Of a stretch of DNA of 64,000 nt, positions 8,598-16,820 are shown one piece after another. The stretch comes from Arthrobacter sp. DWC3 (lineage in GTDB: Bacteria; Actinomycetota; Actinomycetes; Actinomycetales; Micrococcaceae). Where the stretch lies: contig NZ_PJIP01000006.1 in NCBI RefSeq assembly GCF_002929375.1, positions 182,709 to 246,708 of the forward strand, in the 5' to 3' direction. A model generated the notes under the pieces. That model was not told the DNA's origin. It saw only the letters and a program-made list of their open reading frames with translations, and did not search any database. A program made the translations under genes and the position numbers. Numbering within the stretch: the stretch's first letter is position 1; the number at the start of each line of letters is the position of its first letter.

Positions 8598-9248
8598 CTA
8601 CAGGGCGTCGAGCATGTTCTGCATGAGCGTGATCTCGGCCTGCTGGCCGGACTGGATCTTCGTGGCGAGGGTGCGGACCTGCTCCGTCCCGGCGAGTTCG
8701 GCGCCGGCACGGGCCATGTCCACGCCCGCCTCGTGGTGGTTGATCATGAGGTTCAGGTACAGCCGCTCGGCATCCTCGCCGCGCGCGGCGCGCAGTTCGT
8801 CGAGCTGTGCCTCCGTGGCCATGCCGGGCATGAGCCCTCCGGGTGTCATGGGCGCGGTGTCCGCCCCCATCTCCATGCCGCTGTGGCCGCCCCCGGCGGC
8901 CATCCACTCCATGCGGGGTTGCGCGCTGCTCTGGTCCAGCCCCCATTCCTCGAGCCACGCGTACATCTGCCCGGCCTGCTGCTGCTGCGTGAGCGCGATG
9001 TCGTAGGCGATCGAACGGAGCGTCTCGTCGGTGATGTTGTCGCGGACGATCATCGACATCTCGACGGCCTGGTTGTGGTGCACCTGCATGTCGCGGGCGA
9101 ACCCGGCGTCGGAGCTGGTGGTGCTCGGGAAGGAGGGGCCGGAGGAGACGCGCCCGGCCGTGAAGGCCAGGGCGAAGAGCGCGAGGACCGCGATGCCGGC
9201 GAGGGCCAGGAGGACTCGCTTCTGCCAGCCGGACAGCGAGGGGGTCAT
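8598..9248 (-). CDS. DUF305 protein, probable metal-related exported protein
   Basis: This 216-residue protein has a signal-anchor helix at about 9-32 and two ferritin-like DUF305 repeats: FARDMQVHHNQAVEMSMIV and YLNLMINHHEAGVDMARAG, each with paired histidines. A Met/His-rich linker (GGGHSGMEMGADTAPMTPGGLMPGM) lies between them. DUF305 proteins are commonly found with copper-resistance genes. Here the gene is divergent from csoR-copZ-copA, so an extracytoplasmic copper-binding role is a reasonable inference. AAGGA precedes the ATG at 9248. Its promoter side lies within about 110 bp of the CsoR box, which could serve both directions. Confidence 0.88.
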   Translation of the reverse strand: MTPSLSGWQKRVLLALAGIAVLALFALAFTAGRVSSGPSFPSTTSSDAGFARDMQVHHNQAVEMSMIVRDNITDETLRSIAYDIALTQQQQAGQMYAWLEEWGLDQSSAQPRMEWMAAGGGHSGMEMGADTAPMTPGGLMPGMATEAQLDELRAARGEDAERLYLNLMINHHEAGVDMARAGAELAGTEQVRTLATKIQSGQQAEITLMQNMLDAL

Positions 9249-9356
9249 GGACGTCCTTGGGTCGGGGGTGTGCCGTCCACCAACGTACGGTACGGCGCTG
9301 GGCGTTCCCTCAACGCGGTGGCCCGCAGCGGGAATGACATCGCACGCTGGTGAGTT

Positions 9357-9373
9357 ATACCCCCCAAGGGTAT
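9357..9373. promoter_or_regulatory. CsoR-type copper operator
   Basis: The 17-bp near-palindrome ATACCCCCCAAGGGTAT matches the G/C-tract operator type bound by CsoR repressors (ATACCC...GGGTAT arms). It lies 27 bp upstream of the csoR start and about 108 bp upstream of the divergent DUF305 gene. Copper(I) binding to CsoR would release it. Confidence 0.85.
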
Positions 9374-9399
9374 CGTTGAGGGACGAGAGGAGCCAATCC

Positions 9400-9720
9400 A
9401 TGGACATCGACACCGGGCACGCAGCCCCACACGGCTACACGACGGACAAGGACGCCTACCTCAAGCGACTTCGGCGGATCGAGGGCCAGGTCCGTGGAAT
9501 CGCCCGCATGGTCGAGGAGGACCAGTACTGCATCGACATCCTCACCCAGGTAGCAGCCGTCAACAAGGCGCTGCACGCGGTCTCCATGGGACTGCTCGAG
9601 GACCACATCTCGCACTGCGTGGTCGGGGCGGCCCGGGAATCCCAGGCCGCGGGCACCGACGACGCCGTGCAGGAGAAGGTCCAGGAGGCGACGGCGGCGA
9701 TCGGCCGCCTCCTGCGCTGA
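9400..9720 (+). CDS. csoR: Copper-sensing transcriptional repressor CsoR
   Basis: This 106-residue all-helical repressor has the family core LKRLRRIEGQVRGIARMVEEDQYCIDILTQ. The three Cu(I) ligands of CsoR are visible as Cys in QYCIDIL and the pair His-x3-Cys in EDHISHC. CsoR tetramers bind the GC-rich operator and dissociate on binding Cu(I). It is the first gene of csoR-copZ-copA, behind its own operator, so the operon is autoregulated. AGGAG precedes the ATG. Confidence 0.95.
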   Translation: MDIDTGHAAPHGYTTDKDAYLKRLRRIEGQVRGIARMVEEDQYCIDILTQVAAVNKALHAVSMGLLEDHISHCVVGAARESQAAGTDDAVQEKVQEATAAIGRLLR

Positions 9721-9752
9721 ACCAGATCATCCATCCACGAGGGAGAGACACC

Positions 9753-9977
9753 ATGACCACCACCACGATCGGCATCACCGGCATGACCTGCGGCCACTGC
9801 GTCAGTGCCGTGCAGAGCGAACTGTCGGAGCTGCCCGGCGTCGAGTCCGTCGACGTCGACCTCGTCAACGGCGGCACGTCCACCGCCACCATCTCGTCGT
9901 CCGCACCGCTGGACACCGCGTCGATCGACGGAGCCGTCGCAGAGGCCGGGTACACCGTGGTGCCCGCCGGCTCCTGA
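9753..9977 (+). CDS. copZ: Copper chaperone CopZ (HMA domain)
   Basis: This 74-residue protein is a single heavy-metal-associated domain with the metal motif GMTCGHC near residues 10-16 and the usual beta-alpha-beta-beta-alpha-beta pattern ending EAGYTVV. It carries Cu(I) in the cytoplasm and hands it to CopA and to CsoR. It starts 32 nt after csoR and stops 1 nt before the copA start codon, with GGGAGAG as ribosome binding site. Confidence 0.95.
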   Translation: MTTTTIGITGMTCGHCVSAVQSELSELPGVESVDVDLVNGGTSTATISSSAPLDTASIDGAVAEAGYTVVPAGS

Positions 9978-9978
9978 C

Positions 9979-12264
9979 ATGGCCACCCAGCAGATCCCCG
10001 GCACGGGGCAGGAGCAGCGCGTCGTCGAGCTCGCCATCCAGGGCATGACGTGCGCCTCCTGCGTGGGCCGGGTCGAGCGGAAGCTCGGCAAGCTCGACGG
10101 CGTGGAGGCGAGCGTGAACCTGCCGCTGGAGAGCGCCGTGGTGCGTGTCCCTGCGTCCGTCACCGACCAGGACCTGATCGACACGGTCGTCGCCACCGGG
10201 TACGGCGCCCACGTGGTGCACCCCGACCATGCGGGCCACGACGCCCACGACCACACGCCGTCGCGCCTCGGAGCGCGCCTCGTCCTCGCCGCCGTGCTGT
10301 CCGTCCCGGTGCTGCTGATCTCCATGGTGCCCGCCCTCCAGTTCCCGGACTGGGGCTGGGTGGTCCTCGCCCTGGCCCTGCCCGTGGTGACGTGGTCCGC
10401 CTGGCCGTTCCACCGGGCGGCCGCGATCAATGCACGGCACCTGTCCTCGACCATGGACACGCTCGTCTCCATCGGCGTCACCGCGGCCTTCCTGTTCTCG
10501 GCCGGGCAGCTGATCGCCGATCCAGCGCTGACGCAGCACGGCGGCGTGGAGGGCATGGCGATGGAAGGCCCCTCGCTCTACTTCGAGGTGGCGGCCGTCG
10601 TCGTGACGTTCCTGCTGCTCGGCCGGTTCCTCGAAGCCTCCGCGAAGCGGCGGGCAGGCAACGCCCTGAAGTCGCTCCTCAGCCTCGGCGCCAAGGAGGC
10701 CCATGTGCTGCGCACGGTCGACGGAAAGCGCACGGAGGTCACGCTTCCCGCCGACACGCTGATCCCCGGCGACGAGTTCGTGGTGCGCCCCGGGGAGAAG
10801 ATCGCGACGGACGGCATCGTCACAGAGGGCCACAGTGCGGTGGACACAGCACTCCTCACGGGCGAGAGCATCCCCGTCGAGGTCACCCCGGGCGACGCCG
10901 TCACCGGAGCCACGATCAACACGTCCGGCAGGCTCGTGGTCCGGGCGACGCGCGTGGGCTCCGACACCGTGCTCTCCTCCATGGGCCGCCTCGTCAGCCA
11001 GGCGCAGAGCGGGAAGGCGCGGATCGCCCGGCTCGCCGACCGCATCAGCGCGGTCTTCGTCCCCGTGGTCCTGGCGCTCGCCATCATCACCTTCGTGCTG
11101 TGGCTCGTGTTCACCGGCGACCTCGACGCCGCCTTCACCGCGTCCGTGACCGTCCTCGTGATCGCGTGTCCCTGCGCGCTGGGTCTCGCGACACCGACGG
11201 CGCTCCTGACCGGCACCGGCCGCGGCGCCCAGCTCGGCATCCTCATCCGCGGACCCCAGGTCCTCGAGGACACGCGCACGGTGGACACCATCGTGCTGGA
11301 CAAGACCGGCACGGTCACCACCGGCGTCATGGCGGTCGGCGACGTCGTCGTGCTGTCCGACGCACCTGGGGGTCCTGTCTCCGGTCTTGGCGCCTCCACC
11401 TCCGCCTCGGCTTCCGAGCTGCTGCGGCTCGCGGGCGCCGTCGAGGCGGCGAGCGAGCATCCGATCGCCCGGGCCATCGCGCGGCACGCCGTGGAAGCCG
11501 GCCCACTGGCGGAGGTACGCGGCTTCTCGAGTGCACCCGGTGGCGGCGTGCGCGGCGAGGTGAGTGGGGTGACCGTCACGGCCGGGCGCGCCGGCTGGCT
11601 CGAGAGCCATGGCATCCGCCCTACCCCCCGACAGGTCGCGGTCTTCAGTACGGCCGAGGAGGCCGGCACCACGGCGGTGTGGGTGGCGCTCGACGACGCC
11701 GTCGCAGGCTTCATCACGCTGTCCGACACCGTCAAGGACGGTTCGGCGGCCGCCGTCGAACGCCTGCGCCGGCTCGGCCTCCGCCCTGTGCTGCTCACGG
11801 GTGACAACCGCGCCGTGGCCCTCCGCGTCGCCGCCTCGGTGGGGATCGACGCGGCGGACGTGCGCGCGGGCGTGTCCCCTGCGGGGAAGGTGGATGCGAT
11901 CCGGGACCTCCAGGCCACCGGCGCCACGGTCGCCATGGCGGGCGACGGCGTCAACGATGCCGCAGCTCTGGCCCAGGCCGACCTCGGCATCGCGATGGGC
12001 TCGGGCACGGACGTGGCCATCGAGGCGGCCGACCTCACGGTGATGGGCAACAGCCTGGAGCAGGTGGCCCAGGCCATCGAGCTCTCGCGCCGCACGCTCG
12101 GCACCATCAAGGGCAATCTCTTCTGGGCGTTTTTCTACAATGCCGTCGGGATCCCGGTGGCCGCCTTCGGACTGCTCAATCCGATGCTCGCCGGCGCCGC
12201 GATGGCCGCGAGCTCGGTGCTCGTCGTCGCCAACTCCCTGAGGCTGCGCAGTTTCGGCCGCTAG
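9979..12264 (+). CDS. copA: Cu(I)-exporting P-type ATPase CopA
   Basis: This 761-residue P1B-type ATPase exports Cu(I) using ATP. An N-terminal HMA domain carries MTCASC (Cys25, Cys28) and is followed by a His-rich linker (HPDHAGHDAHDH). The membrane metal site is CPC at 397-399. The phosphorylated aspartate is in DKTGT (Asp441), the His-Pro motif is SEHPIA (His494), and the hinge is GDGVND at about 655. Eight transmembrane helices are expected. The ATG is separated from the copZ stop by one base, so translation is probably coupled. The CPC class and csoR/copZ context make copper the substrate. Confidence 0.95.
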   Translation: MATQQIPGTGQEQRVVELAIQGMTCASCVGRVERKLGKLDGVEASVNLPLESAVVRVPASVTDQDLIDTVVATGYGAHVVHPDHAGHDAHDHTPSRLGARLVLAAVLSVPVLLISMVPALQFPDWGWVVLALALPVVTWSAWPFHRAAAINARHLSSTMDTLVSIGVTAAFLFSAGQLIADPALTQHGGVEGMAMEGPSLYFEVAAVVVTFLLLGRFLEASAKRRAGNALKSLLSLGAKEAHVLRTVDGKRTEVTLPADTLIPGDEFVVRPGEKIATDGIVTEGHSAVDTALLTGESIPVEVTPGDAVTGATINTSGRLVVRATRVGSDTVLSSMGRLVSQAQSGKARIARLADRISAVFVPVVLALAIITFVLWLVFTGDLDAAFTASVTVLVIACPCALGLATPTALLTGTGRGAQLGILIRGPQVLEDTRTVDTIVLDKTGTVTTGVMAVGDVVVLSDAPGGPVSGLGASTSASASELLRLAGAVEAASEHPIARAIARHAVEAGPLAEVRGFSSAPGGGVRGEVSGVTVTAGRAGWLESHGIRPTPRQVAVFSTAEEAGTTAVWVALDDAVAGFITLSDTVKDGSAAAVERLRRLGLRPVLLTGDNRAVALRVAASVGIDAADVRAGVSPAGKVDAIRDLQATGATVAMAGDGVNDAAALAQADLGIAMGSGTDVAIEAADLTVMGNSLEQVAQAIELSRRTLGTIKGNLFWAFFYNAVGIPVAAFGLLNPMLAGAAMAASSVLVVANSLRLRSFGR

Positions 12265-12447
12265 TTGACCGAGTGACGTGGCGGGTCAGGCGAAGATCAG
12301 GTCGATCCGCCCGGCACGGCGGGGCGGTTCACTGATGCGCTTGTCCGAGAAGCTGTCCGCCGGCGACGAAGGGCGGGGCCGCGTGCCGGCTCGCCACTCG
12401 TGCATGCCGTCGCTACGGCGGCTGCCGGGCAGGGGTGGCGCGGTCGA

Positions 12448-13161
12448 TCAGAGCGTGAGGACGCGGTTCAGCACCGCGTCAGCCGTATCGCGCAGCGTCG
12501 TGTTGTGCGCCCGCGCGTGGGCGCGAAGCCGCTGGAAGGCCTCGTTGGTGTCCACATTCGAGATGTGGGAGATCATCCCCTTGGCCTGCTCGATGAGGAT
12601 CCGGCTGTTGAGGGCGCGCTGCAGCTGCTCGTTGACCACGGCGGACTCCTGGAGGGTGCGCTCCTGCAGGATGCTGATGGTCGACACGTCCGCGAGCGCC
12701 TGCCCGATGGCCACGTCCTCCTCGCTCAGCTCGCCCGTGTCGATCCGGAACAGGTTCATCGCGCCGATGGTCCTCCCACGGACGCGCATCGGGAAGGCGT
12801 GGACGGACCGGAATCCCTGGGCGGCGGCAGCGTCCCTGAACGCGGGCCACCGGTCCTCCGTCCCGGCGATGTCCCGGATGGTGACCGGCACGCCCGTGAC
12901 GTAGCACTCGACACAGGGGCCGGCCCCCGATTCCTGCTGCAGCACCTCCACCAGGTGGCTCTCCTCGCTGGTGGAGGCGAGGACCTGCAGGACGCCGTCC
13001 GGGCCGGCCAGCATGAGGCCGGCCGCGGTCGCGTCGAGCAGCTCGACACATTCGTCCACGAGGGTGTGCAGCAGATCCAGCACGTCGTACTCGTCCACGA
13101 GGGTGTCCGCGATCCTGACGAACGCCGCGCTGACCCGGCCCGCGCGAGTGGTTATTTCCAT
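12448..13161 (-). CDS. GAF and ANTAR domain-containing regulator
   Basis: This 237-residue protein has a GAF domain at about 15-165 (LLDATAAGLMLAGPDGVLQV, GPCVECYVTGVPVTI) and an ANTAR domain at about 170-233 (ALNSRILIEQAKGMISHISNVDTNEA). It has the conserved LIEQAKGM helix that positions the ANTAR RNA-binding face. It lies 28 nt downstream of another GAF-ANTAR gene in the same orientation. There is no Shine-Dalgarno, but TAAAAT sits 7 nt before the ATG, so a leaderless transcript of its own is likely. The ligand of the GAF domain is unknown. Confidence 0.9.
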   Translation of the reverse strand: MEITTRAGRVSAAFVRIADTLVDEYDVLDLLHTLVDECVELLDATAAGLMLAGPDGVLQVLASTSEESHLVEVLQQESGAGPCVECYVTGVPVTIRDIAGTEDRWPAFRDAAAAQGFRSVHAFPMRVRGRTIGAMNLFRIDTGELSEEDVAIGQALADVSTISILQERTLQESAVVNEQLQRALNSRILIEQAKGMISHISNVDTNEAFQRLRAHARAHNTTLRDTADAVLNRVLTL

Positions 13162-13189
13162 GAACGTAATTTTAGGTCCCTTAACCGCT

Positions 13190-13867
13190 TTATGACCGTG
13201 TGCCGGGCGGAGTGAAATCCAGTCGCCGCTCCAGGACGTCGGCGGCCACCTCCCGTACCGTCCGGCTGTTCGCGAACGCGTGCGCCCGCAGCAGCAGCAG
13301 CGCGTCCGCCGCCGTCCCCCCGGTCTGGGCGAGCACCATGCCTGTTGCCTGGTGGATCTCCCGGCGCGAGGGTGCCAGGTCGACCTGCGGAGCGCCCTGC
13401 TCGGACTCGGGGACCAGGACCCGGCGCAGCAGGCTCCAGGCCGCTGCATCGGCCAGCGCGCGTGCGGTCACCAGTTCCGGGTCGCTCAGACCTCCCGGAA
13501 CCGTCCGGTGGAGTTCCACCACCCCGATGTCCAGGGCGCCGACCACGAGGGGGAAGACGAACAGGGCCTGGGCATCGGTGCCGGCTAGTGCCTTCCCGAA
13601 GACCGGCCACTTCTCATGGGTCATCGAGCGCACATAGGGGAGGAGGACGGGTAGCCGGGTACGGGCAGCTTCCCAGCGCGGACCTTCCCCGAGATCGAAC
13701 TGCAACTCGTCCAGTCTGGTGGCGAGCGCATCGCTGGCATGGAGCGTGGTCTCCTGCTGGGAACCGCTGAACGCCGACAGGGCGGCTCCCGCCACCGGCA
13801 GCGCCTCGATGAACGAGGCGCACAGCGTCGAGCAGAGCTCGTCGAGCCCGGAATCTTCACCGCTCAC
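13190..13867 (-). CDS. GAF and ANTAR domain-containing regulator
   Basis: This 225-residue protein has a divergent GAF domain at about 8-160 (QFDLGEGPRWEAARTRLPVLLP, ALFVFPLVVGALDIGVVEL) and a C-terminal ANTAR domain at about 165-218 (EIHQATGMVLAQTGGTAADALLLLRAHA). HQATGM occupies the position of the usual QAKGM, a modest change in the RNA-binding helix. It starts with GTG preceded by GGTGG, and is transcribed away from the LuxR-ANTAR gene at 14223 and towards the GAF-ANTAR gene at 12448. Confidence 0.88.
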   Translation of the reverse strand: MSGEDSGLDELCSTLCASFIEALPVAGAALSAFSGSQQETTLHASDALATRLDELQFDLGEGPRWEAARTRLPVLLPYVRSMTHEKWPVFGKALAGTDAQALFVFPLVVGALDIGVVELHRTVPGGLSDPELVTARALADAAAWSLLRRVLVPESEQGAPQVDLAPSRREIHQATGMVLAQTGGTAADALLLLRAHAFANSRTVREVAADVLERRLDFTPPGTRS

Positions 13868-14222
13868 TGATCCACCACCTGCCGATGACAGGGAAGCAGG
13901 ACCAGCCCAGCATCTTCCTCACCCTTTCCCAGGGGACGTGTCCTGTAGGACGAAGAATCGCGCAGATCCGCAGGAGGTCGGATCATCGTCTGGCTGAAAG
14001 TTTAGTCGCAGACCAGAGCCAGGGTCAGGGAACGGGGCACTGTGAAAGGTCCTGTTCCATCCGCCCGCTTCGTGGGCGGTCCGGTTCGACGGCTCCAGCA
14101 CCGATCACGCCCCTGGAACGACTTCCGGTGTCCTTGACTCTCGACGGATGAAGCCTCATGGTTGGGGTACTGCCCCAGACCCTGGCACAGAGCCACACTC
14201 GCCGTGCTTCCCAGGGGACCTC
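13868..14222. other. 355-bp divergent regulatory region with several hairpins
   Basis: No gene is seen here. The region separates the divergent ANTAR genes at 13867 and 14223. It contains a 6-bp stem CCGCCC (14061-14066)/GGGCGG (14074-14079). Just upstream of the 14223 gene are two adjacent small hairpins: TGGGG-TACTG-CCCCA (14163-14177) and TGGC-ACAGA-GCCA (14183-14195). The Shine-Dalgarno AGGGGA (14213-14218) follows. Two tandem hairpins before the ribosome binding site of an RNA-binding protein suggest self-control, but both loops have 5 nt rather than the 6 expected of ANTAR targets. Confidence 0.5.
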
Positions 14223-14900
14223 ATGACACACGCAGCCGATCACTCCACGAATACCGCGCATCGTCACGACCGCGCCGAATCCCGGGACACGGGCCCGCCG
14301 CCGGCCGTGGAGGGCCTGAGCGACCGCCAGGCGGTGATCGCCGTGATGGTCGCCAGTGGCCGCTCATGCCAGGAGATCGCCTTCGACCTGCTCCTCCCTG
14401 TGCGCACGGTCCAGGGGCACCTGCACCAGGCGATCAGGATCCTCGGCCTGACGTCGGTCGAGGAACTCACCTACGCAGTGATCGCCGCCCGCTCCAGCGC
14501 ATCGTCCGCGCCGCACCCGCGCACCGCGTCACGTCCCGGCCCCTTCACCGCCGGCACCGGGGTGAGCGCACTGGCCGCCTTCGACGCCGCCGAGGCTGCT
14601 GCCCCGTCCGATCAGGAGGTCGACGAACACACCGCCCTCCGGCGGGAGCTGGCCGCTACGCGCGCGCTCCTCGACCAGAAACTCGAGAAGGTACAGCAGC
14701 TGCAGGAAGCCGTCATCAGTCGGGACACCATCGGCCAGGCCAAGGGCATCCTGATGGAACGGCACAAGATCAGCGCGGAGGGCGCCTTCTCGATGCTTCA
14801 GCAGGAGAGCTCCAGGACCAACCGCAAGCTGGTGCACGTCGCGGAGCAGCTGGTCTTCTCGGGCCGGGAGGATGAAAGCAGGGCCCGCCGCCGCGCCTGA
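14223..14900 (+). CDS. LuxR-type HTH / ANTAR fusion regulator
   Basis: This 225-residue protein joins two nucleic-acid-binding domains. Residues about 31-90 are a LuxR/GerE helix-turn-helix (GLSDRQAVIAVMVASGRSCQ, then a LPVRTVQGHLHQAIRILG recognition region). Residues 132-164 are a probable coiled coil, and residues 163-213 are an ANTAR domain (SRDTIGQAKGILMERHKISA). No GAF or receiver domain is present. The coiled coil suggests dimerisation. The protein could act on both DNA and RNA, which is unusual. AGGGGA precedes the ATG at good spacing. Its targets are unknown. Confidence 0.85.
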   Translation: MTHAADHSTNTAHRHDRAESRDTGPPPAVEGLSDRQAVIAVMVASGRSCQEIAFDLLLPVRTVQGHLHQAIRILGLTSVEELTYAVIAARSSASSAPHPRTASRPGPFTAGTGVSALAAFDAAEAAAPSDQEVDEHTALRRELAATRALLDQKLEKVQQLQEAVISRDTIGQAKGILMERHKISAEGAFSMLQQESSRTNRKLVHVAEQLVFSGREDESRARRRA

Positions 14901-14990
14901 ACCGGCTAGGCCCGGCCCGGTGCACAGGCCGCGACGCCGTATCCCCGGGGGCCCCCGGACCACTGAACCGACGTCGGAGACCCAGCAGCC

Positions 14991-15965
14991 TCACGGCTTC
15001 GGCAGCGGCTCCACCGGACTGGGCCGGTCGAGGACGGCCGCGGCGTCGTCGTCAGGCGCCGACCGCAGCTCGTCCAGCCGTACACACACCACGCCGACGA
15101 CGATCAGGAGTCCGCCCAGCAACTGCACCGCGCCCGGGAGCTCACCGAGGATCAGCCACGCCGCGAGGACGGCGAACATCACCTCTGTCAGCGCCACGAA
15201 ACTGGCGACCTTGGACCCCAGGCGCTGCGCCGCCACGATGCCCGTCACGTAGGCCGCGACGGTGGCGACGAGGACGAGGACGGCCACCGGCACCACCCAG
15301 CTGTATGTCCGCCCGGCGAGCTGGACGTCCGTGAACACGAAGCGGAACGGCATGATGTTCGTGACGCCCAGCAGCAGGATGGTCAGCGCGCCCACCACCA
15401 TGCCGCCGCCGGCCATGACGAGCGGCGGCAGCGAGTCGTCGACCCGCGCGGACATCAGGAAGAACACCACGAGGCACACGGCCGCGGCGAGGCCGAACAG
15501 CACGCCCACGGGGTCCAGCCGTGCGTCGCCCGCGAGGTCGAGGACGAGCAGGAGCCCGAGCACCGCGGTAACGGACCCGACCATGGTGAGGACGTTCGGC
15601 GCCTTGCGTGAGCGGAGCCAGAGGTAACCGACGATCAGCACCGGCGCCAGGTATTCGAGCAGCAGGGAGACGCCCACGGACATGCGCTGCACGGCATTGA
15701 AGTAGAAGAGCTGGCACAGGGCGATCGCCGTCGTGCCATAGATGACGACGGTGAGCGCGTTGCCGCGCATGGTGGACCAGCGGCCGCGTAGTGCGATCAG
15801 CACGGGCACCAGGAGCACGACGGCGGCACCTCCGATACGGAGGCCGACGGCGGCTCCGGGGCTCCAGCCGATCTCCAGGAGGGACTTCGCGAAGGGGCCG
15901 GAGACCCCGAACGCCGCAGCGGAGATCAGGGCGATCCAGAGGCCGGTGGCGGGGCGCAGGGTCAT
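14991..15965 (-). CDS. EamA/DMT-superfamily exporter
   Basis: This 324-residue protein has ten transmembrane helices in two EamA repeats (GLWIALISAAAFGVSGPFAK at the start; VASFVALTEVMFAVLAAWLI in the second half) and a polar C-terminal tail. Members of the drug/metabolite transporter superfamily export amino acids, nucleosides or metabolites. The substrate is not predictable. It is divergent from a CGNR regulator at 16053 with a 9-bp inverted repeat between them, so local control is likely. Confidence 0.9.
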   Translation of the reverse strand: MTLRPATGLWIALISAAAFGVSGPFAKSLLEIGWSPGAAVGLRIGGAAVVLLVPVLIALRGRWSTMRGNALTVVIYGTTAIALCQLFYFNAVQRMSVGVSLLLEYLAPVLIVGYLWLRSRKAPNVLTMVGSVTAVLGLLLVLDLAGDARLDPVGVLFGLAAAVCLVVFFLMSARVDDSLPPLVMAGGGMVVGALTILLLGVTNIMPFRFVFTDVQLAGRTYSWVVPVAVLVLVATVAAYVTGIVAAQRLGSKVASFVALTEVMFAVLAAWLILGELPGAVQLLGGLLIVVGVVCVRLDELRSAPDDDAAAVLDRPSPVEPLPKP

Positions 15966-15990
15966 GTCCGCTCGTTTCGGGTCGAGGTTG

Positions 15991-16025
15991 GTGTCACGAG
16001 TGTGAAGTGGTTATGGTCGTGACAC
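15991..16025. promoter_or_regulatory. Inverted-repeat operator between EamA and CGNR genes
   Basis: GTGTCACGA (15991-15999) and TCGTGACAC (16017-16025) form a perfect 9-bp inverted repeat with a 17-bp spacer in an 87-bp divergent gap. The CGNR protein at 16053 is the likely binder. Spacing of the half sites is about 2.5 helical turns centre to centre. Confidence 0.6.
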
Positions 16026-16052
16026 TAGGCGTGAACGATGTCAGGAGTCAAC

Positions 16053-16598
16053 ATGCTTTTCACTTATGACACGGAAGTGGCGCTCTCCTCCGCCGCCGCG
16101 CTCATCAACACCGCGAAGGAGGACGCCGACCCCCTCGCCACCCTGGAGGGGCTCGACCGGTTCCTCGAGGAGCAGCGCTTCTCCGGCTCCCGGACCCACA
16201 CCCCCGCCGAACTCGAGTCCGTGCGCGCCCTGCGGTCCGAGCTGGAGGTGATCTGGTTCGCCGAGGAGGACGACGCCGTCGCGCTCGTCAATGCGATCCT
16301 CCGTCGGGCCAACGCACTCCCCCAGCTGGTCCGGCACGACGAATGGGACTGGCACCTCCACGCGACCGCACCCGAGGCCCCGCTCGAGGAGCGCATGGCC
16401 ACCGAGGCGGCGATGGCCCTCGCCGACGTCATCCGCGGGCACGAACTGGACCGACTGCGGTCCTGTGCGGCCGAGGACTGCGACGGCGTGGTGCTGGACC
16501 TCTCCCGCAACCGCTCCCGCCGCTTCTGCGACACCGGGAACTGCGCGAACCGCACGCACGTGAAGGCGTACCGGGCGAGGAAGGCTCAGGGCGCCTAG
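16053..16598 (+). CDS. CGNR zinc-finger (ABATE-domain) transcriptional regulator
   Basis: This 181-residue protein has an N-terminal stress-sensing ABATE-like domain and a C-terminal CGNR zinc finger. The finger reads LRSCAAEDCDGVVLDLSRNR followed by SRRFCDTGNCANR. All four Cys ligands are present, but the eponymous CGNR has become CANR, with alanine in place of glycine. The family is thought to bind DNA and respond to small molecules. AGGAG lies 5 nt before ATG 16053, so it is preferred to the ATG five codons upstream. It is divergent from the EamA exporter. Confidence 0.85.
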   Translation: MLFTYDTEVALSSAAALINTAKEDADPLATLEGLDRFLEEQRFSGSRTHTPAELESVRALRSELEVIWFAEEDDAVALVNAILRRANALPQLVRHDEWDWHLHATAPEAPLEERMATEAAMALADVIRGHELDRLRSCAAEDCDGVVLDLSRNRSRRFCDTGNCANRTHVKAYRARKAQGA

Positions 16599-16639
16599 GC
16601 TGCACCAGCATCTCGGTTGCATAACGTTTCCTGAAGCAC

Positions 16640-16668
16640 TTGATGTAACGCGCATCACTGGATAAGTT
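16640..16668 (+). promoter_or_regulatory. Possible promoter and dyad upstream of the sugar ABC operon
   Basis: TTGATG (16640-16645) and TAAGTT (16663-16668), 17 nt apart, are a fair -35/-10 pair about 150 bp before the operon. The dyad GATG-N7-CATC (16642-16656) overlaps the -35, and AACGTT (16623-16628), a core seen in LacI-family operators, lies just upstream. No regulator gene adjoins, so the binder is unknown. Confidence 0.4.
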
Positions 16669-16820
16669 GTCCTCGCCTACATATTGCCGATGGCACCGTC
16701 GGCGGGGCGCTACAGCGTTGTATCAGCTCGATCCGTACAGGGACCCCCAGAGGCACGCCGACCGTCATCCCCGGCCCCGCCTCCGCCTCCCCGGCCGGAT
16801 CCATTTCGAAGGCGTTATCC

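Noticed and set aside
14080-14096. GGTTCGA stretch resembling a tRNA T-arm
   Set aside because: The flanking bases do not form the T-stem, and no acceptor or anticodon arms can be drawn.
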